The notes: generated from the sequence alone by a model not told the origin. A stretch of 64,000 bases of DNA from Sphingopyxis sp. PAMC25046 (GCF_004795895.1 NZ_CP039250.1:1860001-1924000), one strand, 5' to 3'. Positions 43,239 to 52,060 are shown, counted from the stretch's first letter. Program-made: numbers and translations.

Positions 43239-44423
43239 TCAGGCCGCTTCTTCGCGGTGGACGTCGTGGACGACGATGCATTCGCCGTTGAGCAGTGGTT
43301 CGAGCCACTGGCGGTGGTGCAGCGTCTTGCGTGTGTCCTCGCAGCCGGCGGCGATATGCTCGCGCATCGAGACCGCCGAAAACTCATAGTCCTTGGCTTG
43401 GCTCTCATAAGCCTTCTGCTGATAGATGAGCTGGATGATGTTGACCGAGGCGGGCGCGCTCGTCCGTTCGAGCTGAACCTTTTCGAGCGGGGTGAGCTGA
43501 TCGGGGGGCACCCGCTTCAAGGCTTCGCGCAGCTGGAGCTTGAGATCGTGGATGTGGCGGTAGCTGTCGGTATTCTGCCGGGTGCGGCTGGAATAAAGAA
43601 TGTCCTTCTGGCGCGTCAGGACATCGTCCATGTCCCGCGGAAGCATGCCGCGCGCTGAGAAAAGGTCGACCTGGAAAACAAGCGACCGCATCTCCTCTTC
43701 CTGCGCGAGCAGATGCTGGAGCGGTGTGTTCGAGACGAGGCCGCCGTCCCAATAATCCTCGCCGTCGATCTTGACCGCCGGAAGCCCGGGCGGCAGCGCG
43801 CCGCTCGCCATTATATGCTCGGGACCGAGCCGCATGGCGGCGCTGTCGAAGAAGGTCAGATTGCCCGTGCGGACCTTGACCGCGCCAAGGCTGATCCGCT
43901 TTTCGCCATTGTTCAATATGTCGAAGTCGACGAGCTTTTCGAGCGTCTCGCGAAGAGCGTTTGTGTCGTAAAAGCTCGTCGCCCCGGGTGCGCCGGGCGG
44001 CAGCAGCCAGGGATTGGGCTGGCGCGGGGTGAAGAATCCGGGAGCACCTCCCGAGAGGGTCAACAGGGCGCTCATCCGGTCGCGAAACTGACGGTAGACA
44101 TCCCATTCGGGGAGATGGTCGCTCCACAATGTGCGTCCCGAGACTGTGGACCAGAACTCTTCCAGCCGGTCCAGTCGATCGGCCGGGCGGTTGCCGGCGA
44201 TGATCGCCGCATTGATCGCGCCGATCGAAACGCCCGAAATCCAGTCGGGTTCGGCGCCCGCTTCGGCGAGGGCCTTGTAAACGCCGACCTGATAGGCCCC
44301 AAGCGCGCCGCCGCCCTGGAGAATCAGCGCGACGCGATCGTAATTCGCCGTCAGTTCTTCGATTCGCGGTGTTGCATTGGGATCGAAATAATTGGGATCG
44401 CGCGTCGGCGCCGGACCGGTCAT
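43239..44423 (-). CDS. Patatin-like phospholipase
   Basis: 394 residues from the ATG at 44423, coupled to the acetoacetate decarboxylase stop (ATGA). Oxyanion loop G-G-G-A-L-G (38-43), nucleophile Ser66 in G-V-S-I-G-A, catalytic Asp226 in D-G-G-L-V-S. The C-terminal third has the extra charged helices of the alphaproteobacterial patatins found in 3-hydroxybutyrate operons. Lipid or polyester ester hydrolysis is likely; a role in PHB release is inference. Confidence 0.9.
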   Translation of the reverse strand: MTGPAPTRDPNYFDPNATPRIEELTANYDRVALILQGGGALGAYQVGVYKALAEAGAEPDWISGVSIGAINAAIIAGNRPADRLDRLEEFWSTVSGRTLWSDHLPEWDVYRQFRDRMSALLTLSGGAPGFFTPRQPNPWLLPPGAPGATSFYDTNALRETLEKLVDFDILNNGEKRISLGAVKVRTGNLTFFDSAAMRLGPEHIMASGALPPGLPAVKIDGEDYWDGGLVSNTPLQHLLAQEEEMRSLVFQVDLFSARGMLPRDMDDVLTRQKDILYSSRTRQNTDSYRHIHDLKLQLREALKRVPPDQLTPLEKVQLERTSAPASVNIIQLIYQQKAYESQAKDYEFSAVSMREHIAAGCEDTRKTLHHRQWLEPLLNGECIVVHDVHREEAA

Positions 44424-45169
44424 GCCGCGTCTCCTGCGAGATAGTCGTGGACGACCTCGCCGAGCCCAAGCGTAAGGTCGGCAATGAAGTGCGTTGCGCC
44501 CAGCACCTCGAGTACGGGAAGACGAGCGACGTCGGCGATCACATGCGGAAAGAGCGCCAGGGCAGCCGGGCCGCTCCATGCGCCCTTGAGATCAATGTCT
44601 TCAAGCGAATAGCGGACGAGCTCGCAGATGCGCGGTGCCCCATCGACATGCGGGATGATCTTGAGCATGAAATTGGGGCGTCGCATGCTCTCGAGCACCG
44701 GCGCCGGGTCGAGGATCTCGTGCTTGTAGCCGACCGATCCCGAGGCGCAGAGCGCAGAACCATAGTGCAGCGTGCCGCGAATGACGTCGGATTCATGAAC
44801 GATCGCCGGGGCGGCAAGCTTCTTCGGAAACCCCCAGATCTCGCGCCCCCCGGCGATCGGCGCCTCGTCGTCGAGATACATGGAGTGGACATAGCCGCCG
44901 GCTTCGCCGCGATGGCGCACCGGGATGACCTGGCCCGTCTCGGTGTAATCGCCGAAGCCGGTGGAATCGGGCATTCGGATGAATTCATAGCTGACAATCG
45001 GCTCGGCGATCTCGAGCGGCTCGGGCACCACGGCGCGCAGCGCATCGGGGTTGGTGCGATATTTGATGATGATATATTCGCGGTTATAGAAGCGATAGGG
45101 CGGGCGCGGGTAGGCGGGGTTGGTGAGCGGCATTGCAAAGGCCTGCGCTGCGACATCGTTGATCTTCAT
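44420..45169 (-). CDS. adc: Acetoacetate decarboxylase
   Basis: 249 residues. Contains the family active site G-F-P-K-K-L (residues 114-119), whose paired lysines provide the Schiff-base Lys at a lowered pKa, as well as E-I-W-G preceding it. Converts acetoacetate to acetone and CO2. First gene of a four-gene minus-strand operon with patatin, 3-hydroxybutyrate dehydrogenase and an unknown. The gap to the divergent gene (45170-45507) contains no supported feature. Confidence 0.92.
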   Translation of the reverse strand: MKINDVAAQAFAMPLTNPAYPRPPYRFYNREYIIIKYRTNPDALRAVVPEPLEIAEPIVSYEFIRMPDSTGFGDYTETGQVIPVRHRGEAGGYVHSMYLDDEAPIAGGREIWGFPKKLAAPAIVHESDVIRGTLHYGSALCASGSVGYKHEILDPAPVLESMRRPNFMLKIIPHVDGAPRICELVRYSLEDIDLKGAWSGPAALALFPHVIADVARLPVLEVLGATHFIADLTLGLGEVVHDYLAGDAA

Positions 45170-45507
45170 GAAATTTCCTTGGAATTTGGCGAGCCAGAAG
45201 GGCGGGGCGTCCCTTCCGAGCTAGACCGCGCGAACGCCGCCCCGCGACTGTGCCGCCGGGTTAAGGAACCAGGCCTTTCGAACAGGGAAGCGTGCGTTTA
45301 CTCCCTGGCAGTGGGACCAAATGGCGTGTCGCGTGCGCCAGGGTGCTGTTTAACCCTACCCAAAGCGCACGGAGCGCCTCGACCTTCGCATAGGCGCCCT
45401 CTGCTTCCCGGACGGTCGTGAAGCTCCCCGGATTCGTTATGTCGGAAGGGCCGGCTCCATCCATCATCGTCACGTCACGGAGCTGGCCTCATGCAGGGGA
45501 CCGCAAC

Positions 45508-46479
45508 ATGCCGCTTCTCGAAGAATTCATGATCGATCGCCGCGCGCTCATCGTCGCGGGGGCCGCTGCTGCGATGATCGGCGCTGCCGACTGGCCGGCC
45601 TCCGGTTTCGCTGCCCCTCCCATTCCGGGATCCGAAGGAGACAATATAATGAACTTCATCAAAACCGCCGACGGTGTGCAGATCTTCTACAAGGATTGGG
45701 GACCGCGCGACGCACAGCCGCTCGTCTTCCATCACGGCTGGCCGCTCACCGCCGACGAGTGGGACAATCAGCTGCTTTTCTTTCTGTCGAAGGGCTACCG
45801 GGTGATTGCCCACGACCGTCGTGGGCATGGCCGATCGACCCAGACCGATACCGGCAACGACATGGATACCTACGCAGCCGACGTCGCCGCGCTGGTCGCT
45901 GCGCTGGATCTCAAGGGCGCGGTGCATATCGGGCATTCGACCGGCGGCGGCGAGGCCGCGCATTACGCAGCGCGAGCAAAGCCCGGGACGCTGTCGAAAC
46001 TGGTACTGGTCGCAGCGGTCCCGCCGGTGATGGTCAAGAAGCCGGGCAACACCGGTGGACTGCCAATCGATGTCTTCGATGGGTTTCGTAAGTCGCTCGC
46101 CGAAGATCGCTCGCAATTCTATCTCGATATCGCGTCAGGCCCCTTCTACGGCTTCAATCGCGATGGCGCGAAGGTCAGCCAGGGGCTGATCCAGAACTGG
46201 TGGCGTCAGGGCATGGTCGGCAGCGCCAAGGCGCATTACGATTGCGTCAAAGCGTTCTCGGAAACTGACTTCACGGATGATCTGAAGAAGATCCAGGTTC
46301 CGACGCTCGTCATGCATGGTACCGACGATCAGGTCGTGCCCTTCGAACATGCGGCGCCGCTGTCGGCCAAGCTGCTCTCGAAGGGCGTCCTCAAGGCCTA
46401 TGAAGGATATCCGCATGGCATGGCCGCCGTGCACGCGGATGTCATCAATCGCGACCTGCTCGACTTCCTCCGCAACTGA
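45508..46479 (+). CDS. Chloroperoxidase-like alpha/beta hydrolase with alternative Tat-exported form
   Basis: 323 residues from the ATG at 45508 (AGGGG upstream); an ATG at 45529 is possible. The N-terminus has I-D-R-R-A-L-I-V and a hydrophobic Ala-rich segment, a Tat-like signal. A second in-frame ATG at 45649 has a near-perfect AAGGAG 8 nt upstream and begins M-N-F-I-K-T-A-D-G-V, the usual start of cofactor-free chloroperoxidases (276 residues). In that numbering the nucleophile is Ser97 in G-H-S-T-G-G-G-E, with Asp in H-G-T-D-D-Q-V and the catalytic His in Y-P-H-G-M. Serine esterase or perhydrolase activity likely. Confidence 0.85.
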   Translation: MPLLEEFMIDRRALIVAGAAAAMIGAADWPASGFAAPPIPGSEGDNIMNFIKTADGVQIFYKDWGPRDAQPLVFHHGWPLTADEWDNQLLFFLSKGYRVIAHDRRGHGRSTQTDTGNDMDTYAADVAALVAALDLKGAVHIGHSTGGGEAAHYAARAKPGTLSKLVLVAAVPPVMVKKPGNTGGLPIDVFDGFRKSLAEDRSQFYLDIASGPFYGFNRDGAKVSQGLIQNWWRQGMVGSAKAHYDCVKAFSETDFTDDLKKIQVPTLVMHGTDDQVVPFEHAAPLSAKLLSKGVLKAYEGYPHGMAAVHADVINRDLLDFLRN

Positions 46480-46583
46480 GGAAGTAAAGGATGGGGCGTC
46501 GGCTCACACCGGGCCGCGCTCCATCTCATCGAATGCTGAGATATGTCTATTTTCGATTTGCCGGACTGGCATTCCCCCAAACA

Positions 46584-46609
46584 GTTATCCCGGACTATGT
46601 CGGGATGAC
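46584..46609. repeat. Short REP-like palindrome
   Basis: GTTATCCCG-GACTATGT-CGGGATGAC, a hairpin related to the larger element at 7353-7443. It lies about 100 nt downstream of the hydrolase stop and might terminate or stabilise the transcript. Confidence 0.6.
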
Positions 46610-46664
46610 GAGATTAGTAGGCGGCAACTGGTCACTTCGACTCAAGTGCAGCCATTTTTTTCCA

Positions 46665-46723
46665 CGAACGGCTGCTTTCTGCGATTCTCGCCTGAAACCG
46701 GCCTGACCGCAACCGGCCACTTA
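46665..46723. repeat. Dispersed intergenic repeat, copy 8
   Basis: Left block CGAACGGCTGCTTTCT, right block CTGAAACCGGCCTGACCG followed by CAACCGGCCACTTA. Next to the short REP palindrome. Confidence 0.62.
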
Positions 46724-46778
46724 TGATCGGTCCGGCAACGCCGAGGGGCGATGGCGGTGCAAATGGACCGGCCGATCA

Positions 46779-46810
46779 GAAAAAGCCCCATCCTTCGACG
46801 GGGCTTTTTC
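46779..46810. terminator. Bidirectional intrinsic terminator
   Basis: GAAAAAGCCCC and GGGGCTTTTTC form a perfect stem with a 10-nt loop; A-runs and T-runs on both sides make it functional on either strand. Confidence 0.8.
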
Positions 46811-46972
46811 CATCCTCTGCGGTCGTGACCAAAGGAAGCCCCATCAACTCTCACAAGGGTCGCATTCGAGAGTCTTTGCCGGGAGAGCCTAGGCTTATCC
46901 ATGAGAGAGTCGAGCGGTAAAAACCACCAGGCGCGAAAGGTGGATGCCTCGCTGAAATCGGCGGTTTTTTTT
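46811..46972. other. Candidate small-RNA region bounded by terminators
   Basis: No convincing protein frame. At 46949-46972 (plus) a 6-bp stem TCGCTG-AAAT-CGGCGG is followed by eight T. At 46919-46943 a CCACC/GGTGG stem with a T-run reads as a terminator on the minus strand. Together with the bidirectional one at 46779-46810 this leaves about 110 nt with ends on both strands and no gene, compatible with a small RNA. The rest of 46480-47141 holds only the repeats listed. Confidence 0.35.
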
Positions 46973-47141
46973 GTGCTCGTGATCCGCTTGGGTTTCGCAC
47001 CGGGTTTGGGTAAGCCGGAGGGGACGCGGTGGTAGACGCTGGTACGGGTGGAAGATCTCGTTCTGCGTAGCGAATTGATGCCCGCATCATGCCCGTCTGT
47101 GATAGAATGCGCCATCACCCGATTTCGATCGCAAGCTTCCC

Positions 47142-47189
47142 GTGACTGAGAGACATCGAGCTCCCGCTTGCCCGACGGGAGTCTATTCG
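47142..47189 (+). promoter_or_regulatory. Conserved leader hairpin, copy A
   Basis: GTGACTGAGAGACATCG followed by a hairpin CTCCCG-N9-CGGGAG in which the GGGAG is the Shine-Dalgarno of the gene at 47190. One of four such leaders (47142, 52061, 52703, 54629). Confidence 0.7.
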
Positions 47190-47489
47190 ATGATCGCTAT
47201 CCACGAACCTTCGCGACCTTTGGGGCGGATCATTCGGTTGTGGAACCGGCTCCTCCATCACGGGCTGGAACATGTCCCGCAAACGATGGAGAATGCGTTT
47301 TATCAGTCGCGCCGCCGCCGCGGCGACCTTGAGCGCGCAATCGACAGCTGGGCGCGTGAGAGCAATGCCCACCCGGGCGCACCGCAACCAGCCGATCTTC
47401 CAATCGCACCATTGTCTCCCGCCCAACAAGCGATTGAACGATGGGACAATGAAGGAGGCGCTCAACCCCGACGAGGACCGCGATCGTGA
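47190..47489 (+). CDS. Small protein of unknown function (leader A)
   Basis: 99 residues from the ATG at 47190; GGGAG 8 nt upstream. Basic, with R-P-L-G-R-I-I-R-L-W-N-R-L-L and Y-Q-S-R-R-R-R-G-D, then a Pro-rich acidic tail (A-P-L-S-P-A-Q-Q-A-I-E-R-W). No known family. Four-base overlap (GTGA) with the next small gene. Confidence 0.68.
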   Translation: MIAIHEPSRPLGRIIRLWNRLLHHGLEHVPQTMENAFYQSRRRRGDLERAIDSWARESNAHPGAPQPADLPIAPLSPAQQAIERWDNEGGAQPRRGPRS

Positions 47490-47638
47490 TTTTGCACAAT
47501 CTTTTCGGCCGCCATGTCGTCAACATCAGGACCAGTCGGCAGGATCGGGGCCGGTTCGTCGGCCACTGCAGGGTCTGCGGCTGCGAAATGGTCAAGCTTG
47601 GCGATCTGGCATGGCAGGTAAGCGGGCGGCGGACCTGA
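47486..47638 (+). CDS. Small Cys-rich protein, possible zinc-binding
   Basis: 50 residues from the GTG at 47486, overlapping the previous stop by four bases. Contains G-H-C-R-V-C-G-C-E, a C-x-x-C-x-C cluster, with H-N-L-F-G-R-H and Lys/Arg flanks, suggesting a small zinc-ribbon-like or DNA/RNA-associated protein. Too short for family assignment, but coupling and motif support translation. Confidence 0.62.
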   Translation: MILHNLFGRHVVNIRTSRQDRGRFVGHCRVCGCEMVKLGDLAWQVSGRRT

Positions 47639-47861
47639 GAATCCGGTTTCCTGCCCTTGATCTCGCGAACCTCCGTTTCAGGAGGAAGTCGGTAGCCCCC
47701 GTCGCGCCCTGGGCCGACTGGCCCGGAACCAGCGGTCTCACCCGGGATATAGAAACGGCAAAGCCGGGCAAGCGGAGCAGCCGGTGCTGGCCGGGTTTCG
47801 TTTTGGGAAGTGCCCCGCGGCGCCTCAAGGTTTCGGTTGCCGGCGGTGTCCGATTATCCGT

Positions 47862-48044
47862 TCACATGCCGGAACGGCGTGCCAGCGCGACCGCATCGGC
47901 AAGGCTGGTGTAGCGATACCCGTCCCGGAGATAGGTTGCGGCGGGCACGCGGGTAATGGCGTATCGATCCAGCGTTTCGCGCTCGGCTGCGTCGATGCCG
48001 CCGCATCGGCATGATCCACCATTGCCGGCTGTGCTTTTGTCCAT
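47862..48044 (-). CDS. Small conserved-type protein downstream of GH130
   Basis: 60 residues. Cys at C-R-C-G-G then a C-terminal Y-R-Y-T-S-L-A-D-A-V-A-L-A-R-R-S, reminiscent of short sphingomonad proteins ending in Y-T-S-L-x-D-A-x-A-Q-A. The ATG lies 12 nt after the GH130 stop, so it is probably cotranscribed. Function unknown. Confidence 0.6.
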   Translation of the reverse strand: MDKSTAGNGGSCRCGGIDAAERETLDRYAITRVPAATYLRDGYRYTSLADAVALARRSGM

Positions 48045-48056
48045 GTCGAAGTTCTT

Positions 48057-49358
48057 TCAAGCCTGGAGTTGGTCGAGAAGCGTCGCAATCTTGATCGTGG
48101 CGACGGTCGAAAAGGCGTCGGAAATCGCGTAGGGAAGCAGGATCCGCTCGCCGAGCTTCATGGCGCCGCACGAATAGACGACATTGGGGACATAGCCGTG
48201 CCGTTCGGCGGTCGCGGGCTGGACGAGCGGTTCACGCGAGCGCCCGAGCACGCGCGACGGATCGTCCTTGTCGAGCAGGACAGCGCCGATCGAATAATGG
48301 CGTACCGGCCCGACGCCATGGGTGAAGAGCAGCCAGCCTTCGTCGAGTTCGATGGGCGAGCCGCAATTTCCGATCTGGACGAACTCCCAGGGATATTCGG
48401 GTTTCACGATCACCTCGCCCAGGCCCCATTCATGGACGCTGTCCGACAGGATCAGGTGCAGGCTCTCATTGTCGTGGCGCGCGATCATCGCATAGCGCCC
48501 GCCGATCTTGCGCGGAAACAGCGCCATCCCCTTGTTGCGCGCCGCGGTACCCTTGAGCGGCGTCAGGTGGAATGTCACGAAGTCCCGGGTTTCGAGCAGC
48601 TCCGATCGTATGCCGCGGCTGCTGTAAGCGGTGTAGGTCGCATAATAGATGGTCTGGCCTTCGCTCTGGAAGGCGACGAAGCGGGCATCCTCGATTCCGT
48701 TCGCCTGCATTTCGGTGACGGGGAAGATCACTCGCTCGGCGATGTCGCCGGCAGGATCGAAGCTGAGTTCCAGGTAATCGCCGACGCGGGCCGTCACGTC
48801 GGGCGTCGCGGCGAGCCGCGCGGGCGGGTCGATGGTGACGGTTCCGTCGGCCGCCAATATCCCCGACCGGAACGTCAGCGACGAGATATGGCCTTCGCCG
48901 ACCGCACGCAGGCTGAGGATGAAGCGGCGGCACCCTTCGGGAACGTCCGACTGGTCCGGATGCGGCACGATGCTCGGATTGAACAGCGCCGCTGCTTCGA
49001 AGCTGTATTCATGGAGGAAATAGGCGCCGACGAGCTGGCGTTGCGCCAGCGAGAAAGTCGCGTGCGCGGCGAAGGCATCCTCCATTTCGGCGGCACGCCG
49101 TTCGAAGATCGCGGGCAGATTGCGGTGCCGGTCGTCGAAGTTCCGCAGCGTTTCGGCAAGCAGCATGTCGGTTTGATCCGCAGTCAGCGCGAGGACGCGG
49201 TCGACGATGTGATTGGCGCGTGTCTTGTCGAGGGGATTGAGGTCCCGCGGCTCGACCGCTGGTCGGAACGGGCGGACGACGACGCGCGACGGGTCGGGCC
49301 GCAGATGGAGCGCCTGCCGGTTGAAGAATGGGGCGGATGGCGGAGCCTCTTCAGACAT
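48057..49358 (-). CDS. GH130-family glycosidase/phosphorylase (beta-mannoside type)
   Basis: 433 residues. A five-bladed propeller family member with the GH130 landmarks F-N-P-S-I-V-P-H, A-A-R-N-K-G-M-A-L-F-P-R-K, W-E-F-V-Q-I-G-N-C-G-S-P and G-V-G-P-V-R-H-Y-S-I-G-A. GH130 enzymes phosphorolyse or hydrolyse beta-mannosides. Paired with a GT, overlap 8 bp, which suggests a small glycan made and remodelled by one operon. No signal peptide. Confidence 0.87.
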   Translation of the reverse strand: MSEEAPPSAPFFNRQALHLRPDPSRVVVRPFRPAVEPRDLNPLDKTRANHIVDRVLALTADQTDMLLAETLRNFDDRHRNLPAIFERRAAEMEDAFAAHATFSLAQRQLVGAYFLHEYSFEAAALFNPSIVPHPDQSDVPEGCRRFILSLRAVGEGHISSLTFRSGILAADGTVTIDPPARLAATPDVTARVGDYLELSFDPAGDIAERVIFPVTEMQANGIEDARFVAFQSEGQTIYYATYTAYSSRGIRSELLETRDFVTFHLTPLKGTAARNKGMALFPRKIGGRYAMIARHDNESLHLILSDSVHEWGLGEVIVKPEYPWEFVQIGNCGSPIELDEGWLLFTHGVGPVRHYSIGAVLLDKDDPSRVLGRSREPLVQPATAERHGYVPNVVYSCGAMKLGERILLPYAISDAFSTVATIKIATLLDQLQA

Positions 49359-51657
49359 CGACGGTGTCGTGCGTGGATGGGGCGATCGTCTGTGGCGGCG
49401 CCGGCCGGTTCATGGCGTTCAATCTTTGCATGTCGGCCAGCGAGAGCAGGAAGGACAACACCGATTCCGCCCCCCGGTTCTCATTCGCTCGGTCTGGATG
49501 CAGGCCGTCGCGGCAACTGCCCATTGCGACGTCGGCCAGTTCGATGCCGAGGTCGTTCGCGCCGAGAAACCATGCGAATGCGCGTTCGGCTTCCGCATGC
49601 CAAGAAAAGCCCGGATCGACGCGTTGCGCCGCGATACAGGCGGCGATCGTCGCACAGGCTTCCAGCGGCTGTTGATCGAACGCCTGGGGCATATTCCGCG
49701 AAGCCATCAGGAAACCATGCGAGCCCACGGGCCGGAAATGACCTTCGCCTGCCGTCTGCATTGGCACCAGCCAGCGCAGGCTTCGCAGTCCCGCTTCGAC
49801 CATGTTCGCCGAGCGCATTGCCGCGCCCGTGACGATCAGCGCCTGCGGCAGCCGCGCATTGTCATAGCTGAGGCCATTCTCGAACCATGTCCATTCGGGA
49901 CCTTCCCGTGCGCTCAGCAGTTTTTCGAGACGGTCGGCGAGTTCGGCCCGCAGGCCCGCGGCGGCATAATCTTCCGCGTAAACGCCGCAATAGGGGGCAA
50001 GGCCGAGCAAGGTGAACGCCCAGGCCCGCGGCGAAGTAAACGCTACCACCCCGTCCAGCGCCTCGCTGAACAGCTCTCTTGCCCAGCGCGCGTGTCCGGG
50101 GGAGCCGGCGCGAGCGCTATAGGTGCCCAGCGCCCAGAGCGTCCGCCCATGACTGTCTTCCGAGCCCGCATCTTCCAGCCATCGCCGGTCGAAGCTCATG
50201 AAATTGCGAAAGCGCCGATTGTCCGGATTCCAGCCATGCTGGATGAAGGCCGCGAAGGTGGACGACAGGCGGCGCACCAGCGGCGCGTCGGGACCGTCGG
50301 CGAGACCGCAGCACAGCAGCAGCGCCCGCGCATTGTCGTCGATGCAATAGCCATGGCGGCGGTCGGCGATCGCATGAACCGCATGCTGGGCCATGCCGGT
50401 ATCGTCGCTCATCGCGGCGAGATGATCGAGCGACATGGGCGGGAGGTTCGGTCGGGCTTTCGTCTGTGCGATCGTCGGGATGGGTTTTGGCATGTCCATC
50501 CGGTCGCCGGTCGCAACCCTGCCTTTGCGGGAAGCCGCGCGAAAGCTCGCGGCATAGCGGCGCGCCGTATTGGCCCAAGTCATCGGACGGCTGGCGGCAT
50601 AGGCCTTGCGACCCATCGCCAGACGCCCGGTTTCGTCGCCCAGCAGATTGGCAATTGCAGGACCGAAGCCAGCCGGATTGTCGAACGAGATCAGCACGCC
50701 CGACCCATCGATCAGCAGCTCGGCGGCGTGCCAATATGGCGTCGATACGACCGGCCGCCCCATGCCGTGCGAGTAGGCGAGGGTCCCCGAGGTCATCTGC
50801 GCGGCCGCCAGATAGGGCGTCGCGTAGACATCGCACATCGCGATATGGTCGAGCAGTTCGGGGCGGTCGACGAAGCGGTTTATGAAGACGACATGATCGT
50901 CGAGGCCAAGAGCGCGCACCCGGGCCATCAGCGTGTCGCGATACTGTTCGCCTTCTTCGGCCTGCAATATGGGATGGGTGGCGCCCATCACGACATAGAG
51001 CGCGTCGGGTGCGCACCGTACGATTTCGGGCATGGCGTCGATCATCGTCTCGATGCCCTTGTTCGGGCTCATCAGCCCGAACGTCAGGATCACCTTGCGA
51101 TCGGTAAAGCCCAACCGTTCCTTCGCCGCGCGCGTCGAGGCGAGCGGAACATCGGGAATGCCGTGCGCGATGACGTCAATCCTCTCCGGATCAGCACCAT
51201 AGACGTCGATCAGCATGTCGCGGGCCTTGCCGGCCATGACCACCACCCGCGCCGATGCGGCGATGATTGCGTCCAGGGCCCGGCGCTGCGCCGCGTTCGG
51301 CCGATCGAGAACCGTGTGCAAGGTGGTGACGAGCGGCGCGTCGAGCCTCACGACCAGATCGAGAACCAGCGCGCCCGCCTCGCCGCCGAAGATGCCGAAC
51401 TCATGCTGGAGACAGACGAGGTCGAACGCCTCGCGATTGATGAAATCGGCGGCGGCGCGATAGTCGGCCGCATCGTCCTGCCGGATCGTCCTGCCGACGG
51501 TTTCCGGAAATACATGGTCGCCGCCCGGCTCGATCATCGCGACAATAGTCGTTTCCGCAACCTCGCCGAGCGCTCCGACCGCCAGTTCGAGGTCGGTCGT
51601 GAAGGTGGCTATGCCGCAGCGGCGTGGAAGGGCATTGCCGACGAACGCGATCCGCAG
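49351..51657 (-). CDS. GT4-type glycosyltransferase with C-terminal alpha/alpha-barrel domain; start codon unclear
   Basis: N-terminal GT-B domain (G-L-M-S-P-N-K-G-I-E-T-M-I-D-A-M; T-P-Y-L-A-A-A-Q-M-T-S-G-T-L-A-Y; roughly residues 1-370) and a C-terminal domain of about 370 residues with an all-helical, six-hairpin glycosidase look (D-D-N-A-R-A-L-L-L; W-T-W-F-E-N-G-L-S-Y-D-N; F-R-P-V-G-S-H-G). Conserved sequence begins at L-R-I-A-F-V-G-N-A-L-P-R-R-C-G-I-A-T-F, about 40 residues before the first ATG (51537). No ATG/GTG/TTG exists in frame upstream; a CTG at 51657 fits the family start. An ATG at 51676 is in another frame. Either a rare start or a frameshift near the 5' end. Start coordinate provisional. 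Confidence 0.8.
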   Translation of the reverse strand: MRIAFVGNALPRRCGIATFTTDLELAVGALGEVAETTIVAMIEPGGDHVFPETVGRTIRQDDAADYRAAADFINREAFDLVCLQHEFGIFGGEAGALVLDLVVRLDAPLVTTLHTVLDRPNAAQRRALDAIIAASARVVVMAGKARDMLIDVYGADPERIDVIAHGIPDVPLASTRAAKERLGFTDRKVILTFGLMSPNKGIETMIDAMPEIVRCAPDALYVVMGATHPILQAEEGEQYRDTLMARVRALGLDDHVVFINRFVDRPELLDHIAMCDVYATPYLAAAQMTSGTLAYSHGMGRPVVSTPYWHAAELLIDGSGVLISFDNPAGFGPAIANLLGDETGRLAMGRKAYAASRPMTWANTARRYAASFRAASRKGRVATGDRMDMPKPIPTIAQTKARPNLPPMSLDHLAAMSDDTGMAQHAVHAIADRRHGYCIDDNARALLLCCGLADGPDAPLVRRLSSTFAAFIQHGWNPDNRRFRNFMSFDRRWLEDAGSEDSHGRTLWALGTYSARAGSPGHARWARELFSEALDGVVAFTSPRAWAFTLLGLAPYCGVYAEDYAAAGLRAELADRLEKLLSAREGPEWTWFENGLSYDNARLPQALIVTGAAMRSANMVEAGLRSLRWLVPMQTAGEGHFRPVGSHGFLMASRNMPQAFDQQPLEACATIAACIAAQRVDPGFSWHAEAERAFAWFLGANDLGIELADVAMGSCRDGLHPDRANENRGAESVLSFLLSLADMQRLNAMNRPAPPQTIAPSTHDTVDV

Positions 51658-51678
51658 CGCCGGCGTGTGAAGGCCATC

Positions 51679-51813
51679 TCAGTGCTTGCCTTTCGGCTTG
51701 GCGGTCATCTTGACCGCGGATGCCTCTTGTACGGCGAGCGCGGTCTGTGCCTTCGGCTTCGCGGCCTTGGGCTTGCGGATCTCGCGATTGCTGCGCTTTT
51801 GCGATTTGGCCAT
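51679..51813 (-). CDS. Small basic conserved protein (K-R-S-N-R-E-I-R-K-P-K)
   Basis: 44 residues, M-A-K-S-Q-K-R-S-N-R-E-I-R-K-P-K-A-A-K-P-K then Ala/Val and a Lys-rich tail. This kind of short, strongly basic protein recurs in alphaproteobacteria with unknown function; basic content suggests nucleic-acid or ribosome association. It stops directly before the GT gene, in the same frame. Confidence 0.72.
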   Translation of the reverse strand: MAKSQKRSNREIRKPKAAKPKAQTALAVQEASAVKMTAKPKGKH

Positions 51814-51814
51814 G

Positions 51815-52060
51815 TCAGACGTCCTTCCGATCGTTTGCTGCGACCGAGAATCCGACCGGATGCGTGGGACGGGGCGACGCAATCGCGCCAGCCGCCGCGT
51901 TCGAGGGAAAATAGGGACGGTGATGGTATGGGAAGGATTTGAAGCGCTGACCGAGGCTTTCGATCTTGCGCCGATATCGCATGATCTCCGAGGGCTTGGT
52001 CACTGCGGAATAGCGCATCAGCGCGAGCTGTTCGTCTTCGAGTAGTTGATTGAGGCACAT
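51815..52060 (-). CDS. Small protein with N-Q-L-L-x3-Q-x-A-L-M N-terminus (leader D)
   Basis: 81 residues from the ATG at 52060. Its first residues M-C-L-N-Q-L-L-E-D-E-Q-L-A-L-M resemble M-D-L-N-Q-I-L-Y-H-H-Q-M-A-L-M of the gene at 54670, and both have a similar leader. Then Y-R-R-K-I-E-S-L-G-Q-R and a proline/His-rich tail (F-P-Y-H-H-R-P-Y-F-P). Unknown function. Confidence 0.7.
   Translation of the reverse strand: MCLNQLLEDEQLALMRYSAVTKPSEIMRYRRKIESLGQRFKSFPYHHRPYFPSNAAAGAIASPRPTHPVGFSVAANDRKDV

Noticed and set aside
45257..45295. GGAACC with a CGTT downstream, considered as an EcfG general-stress promoter
   Set aside because: The spacing is 24 nt instead of the 15-17 expected.
45261..45473. 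Open frame of 70 codons upstream of the chloroperoxidase-like gene
   Set aside because: No Shine-Dalgarno and no conserved-looking motif; probably chance in a GC-rich gap.
46861..46980. tRNA or tmRNA considered in the region with ACCACCA
   Set aside because: No cloverleaf, no T-loop consensus GTTCGAATC, and the run belongs to a terminator.
46642..47118. Minus-strand open frame over the terminator region
   Set aside because: It runs through three terminators and the dispersed repeat, so it is not a gene.
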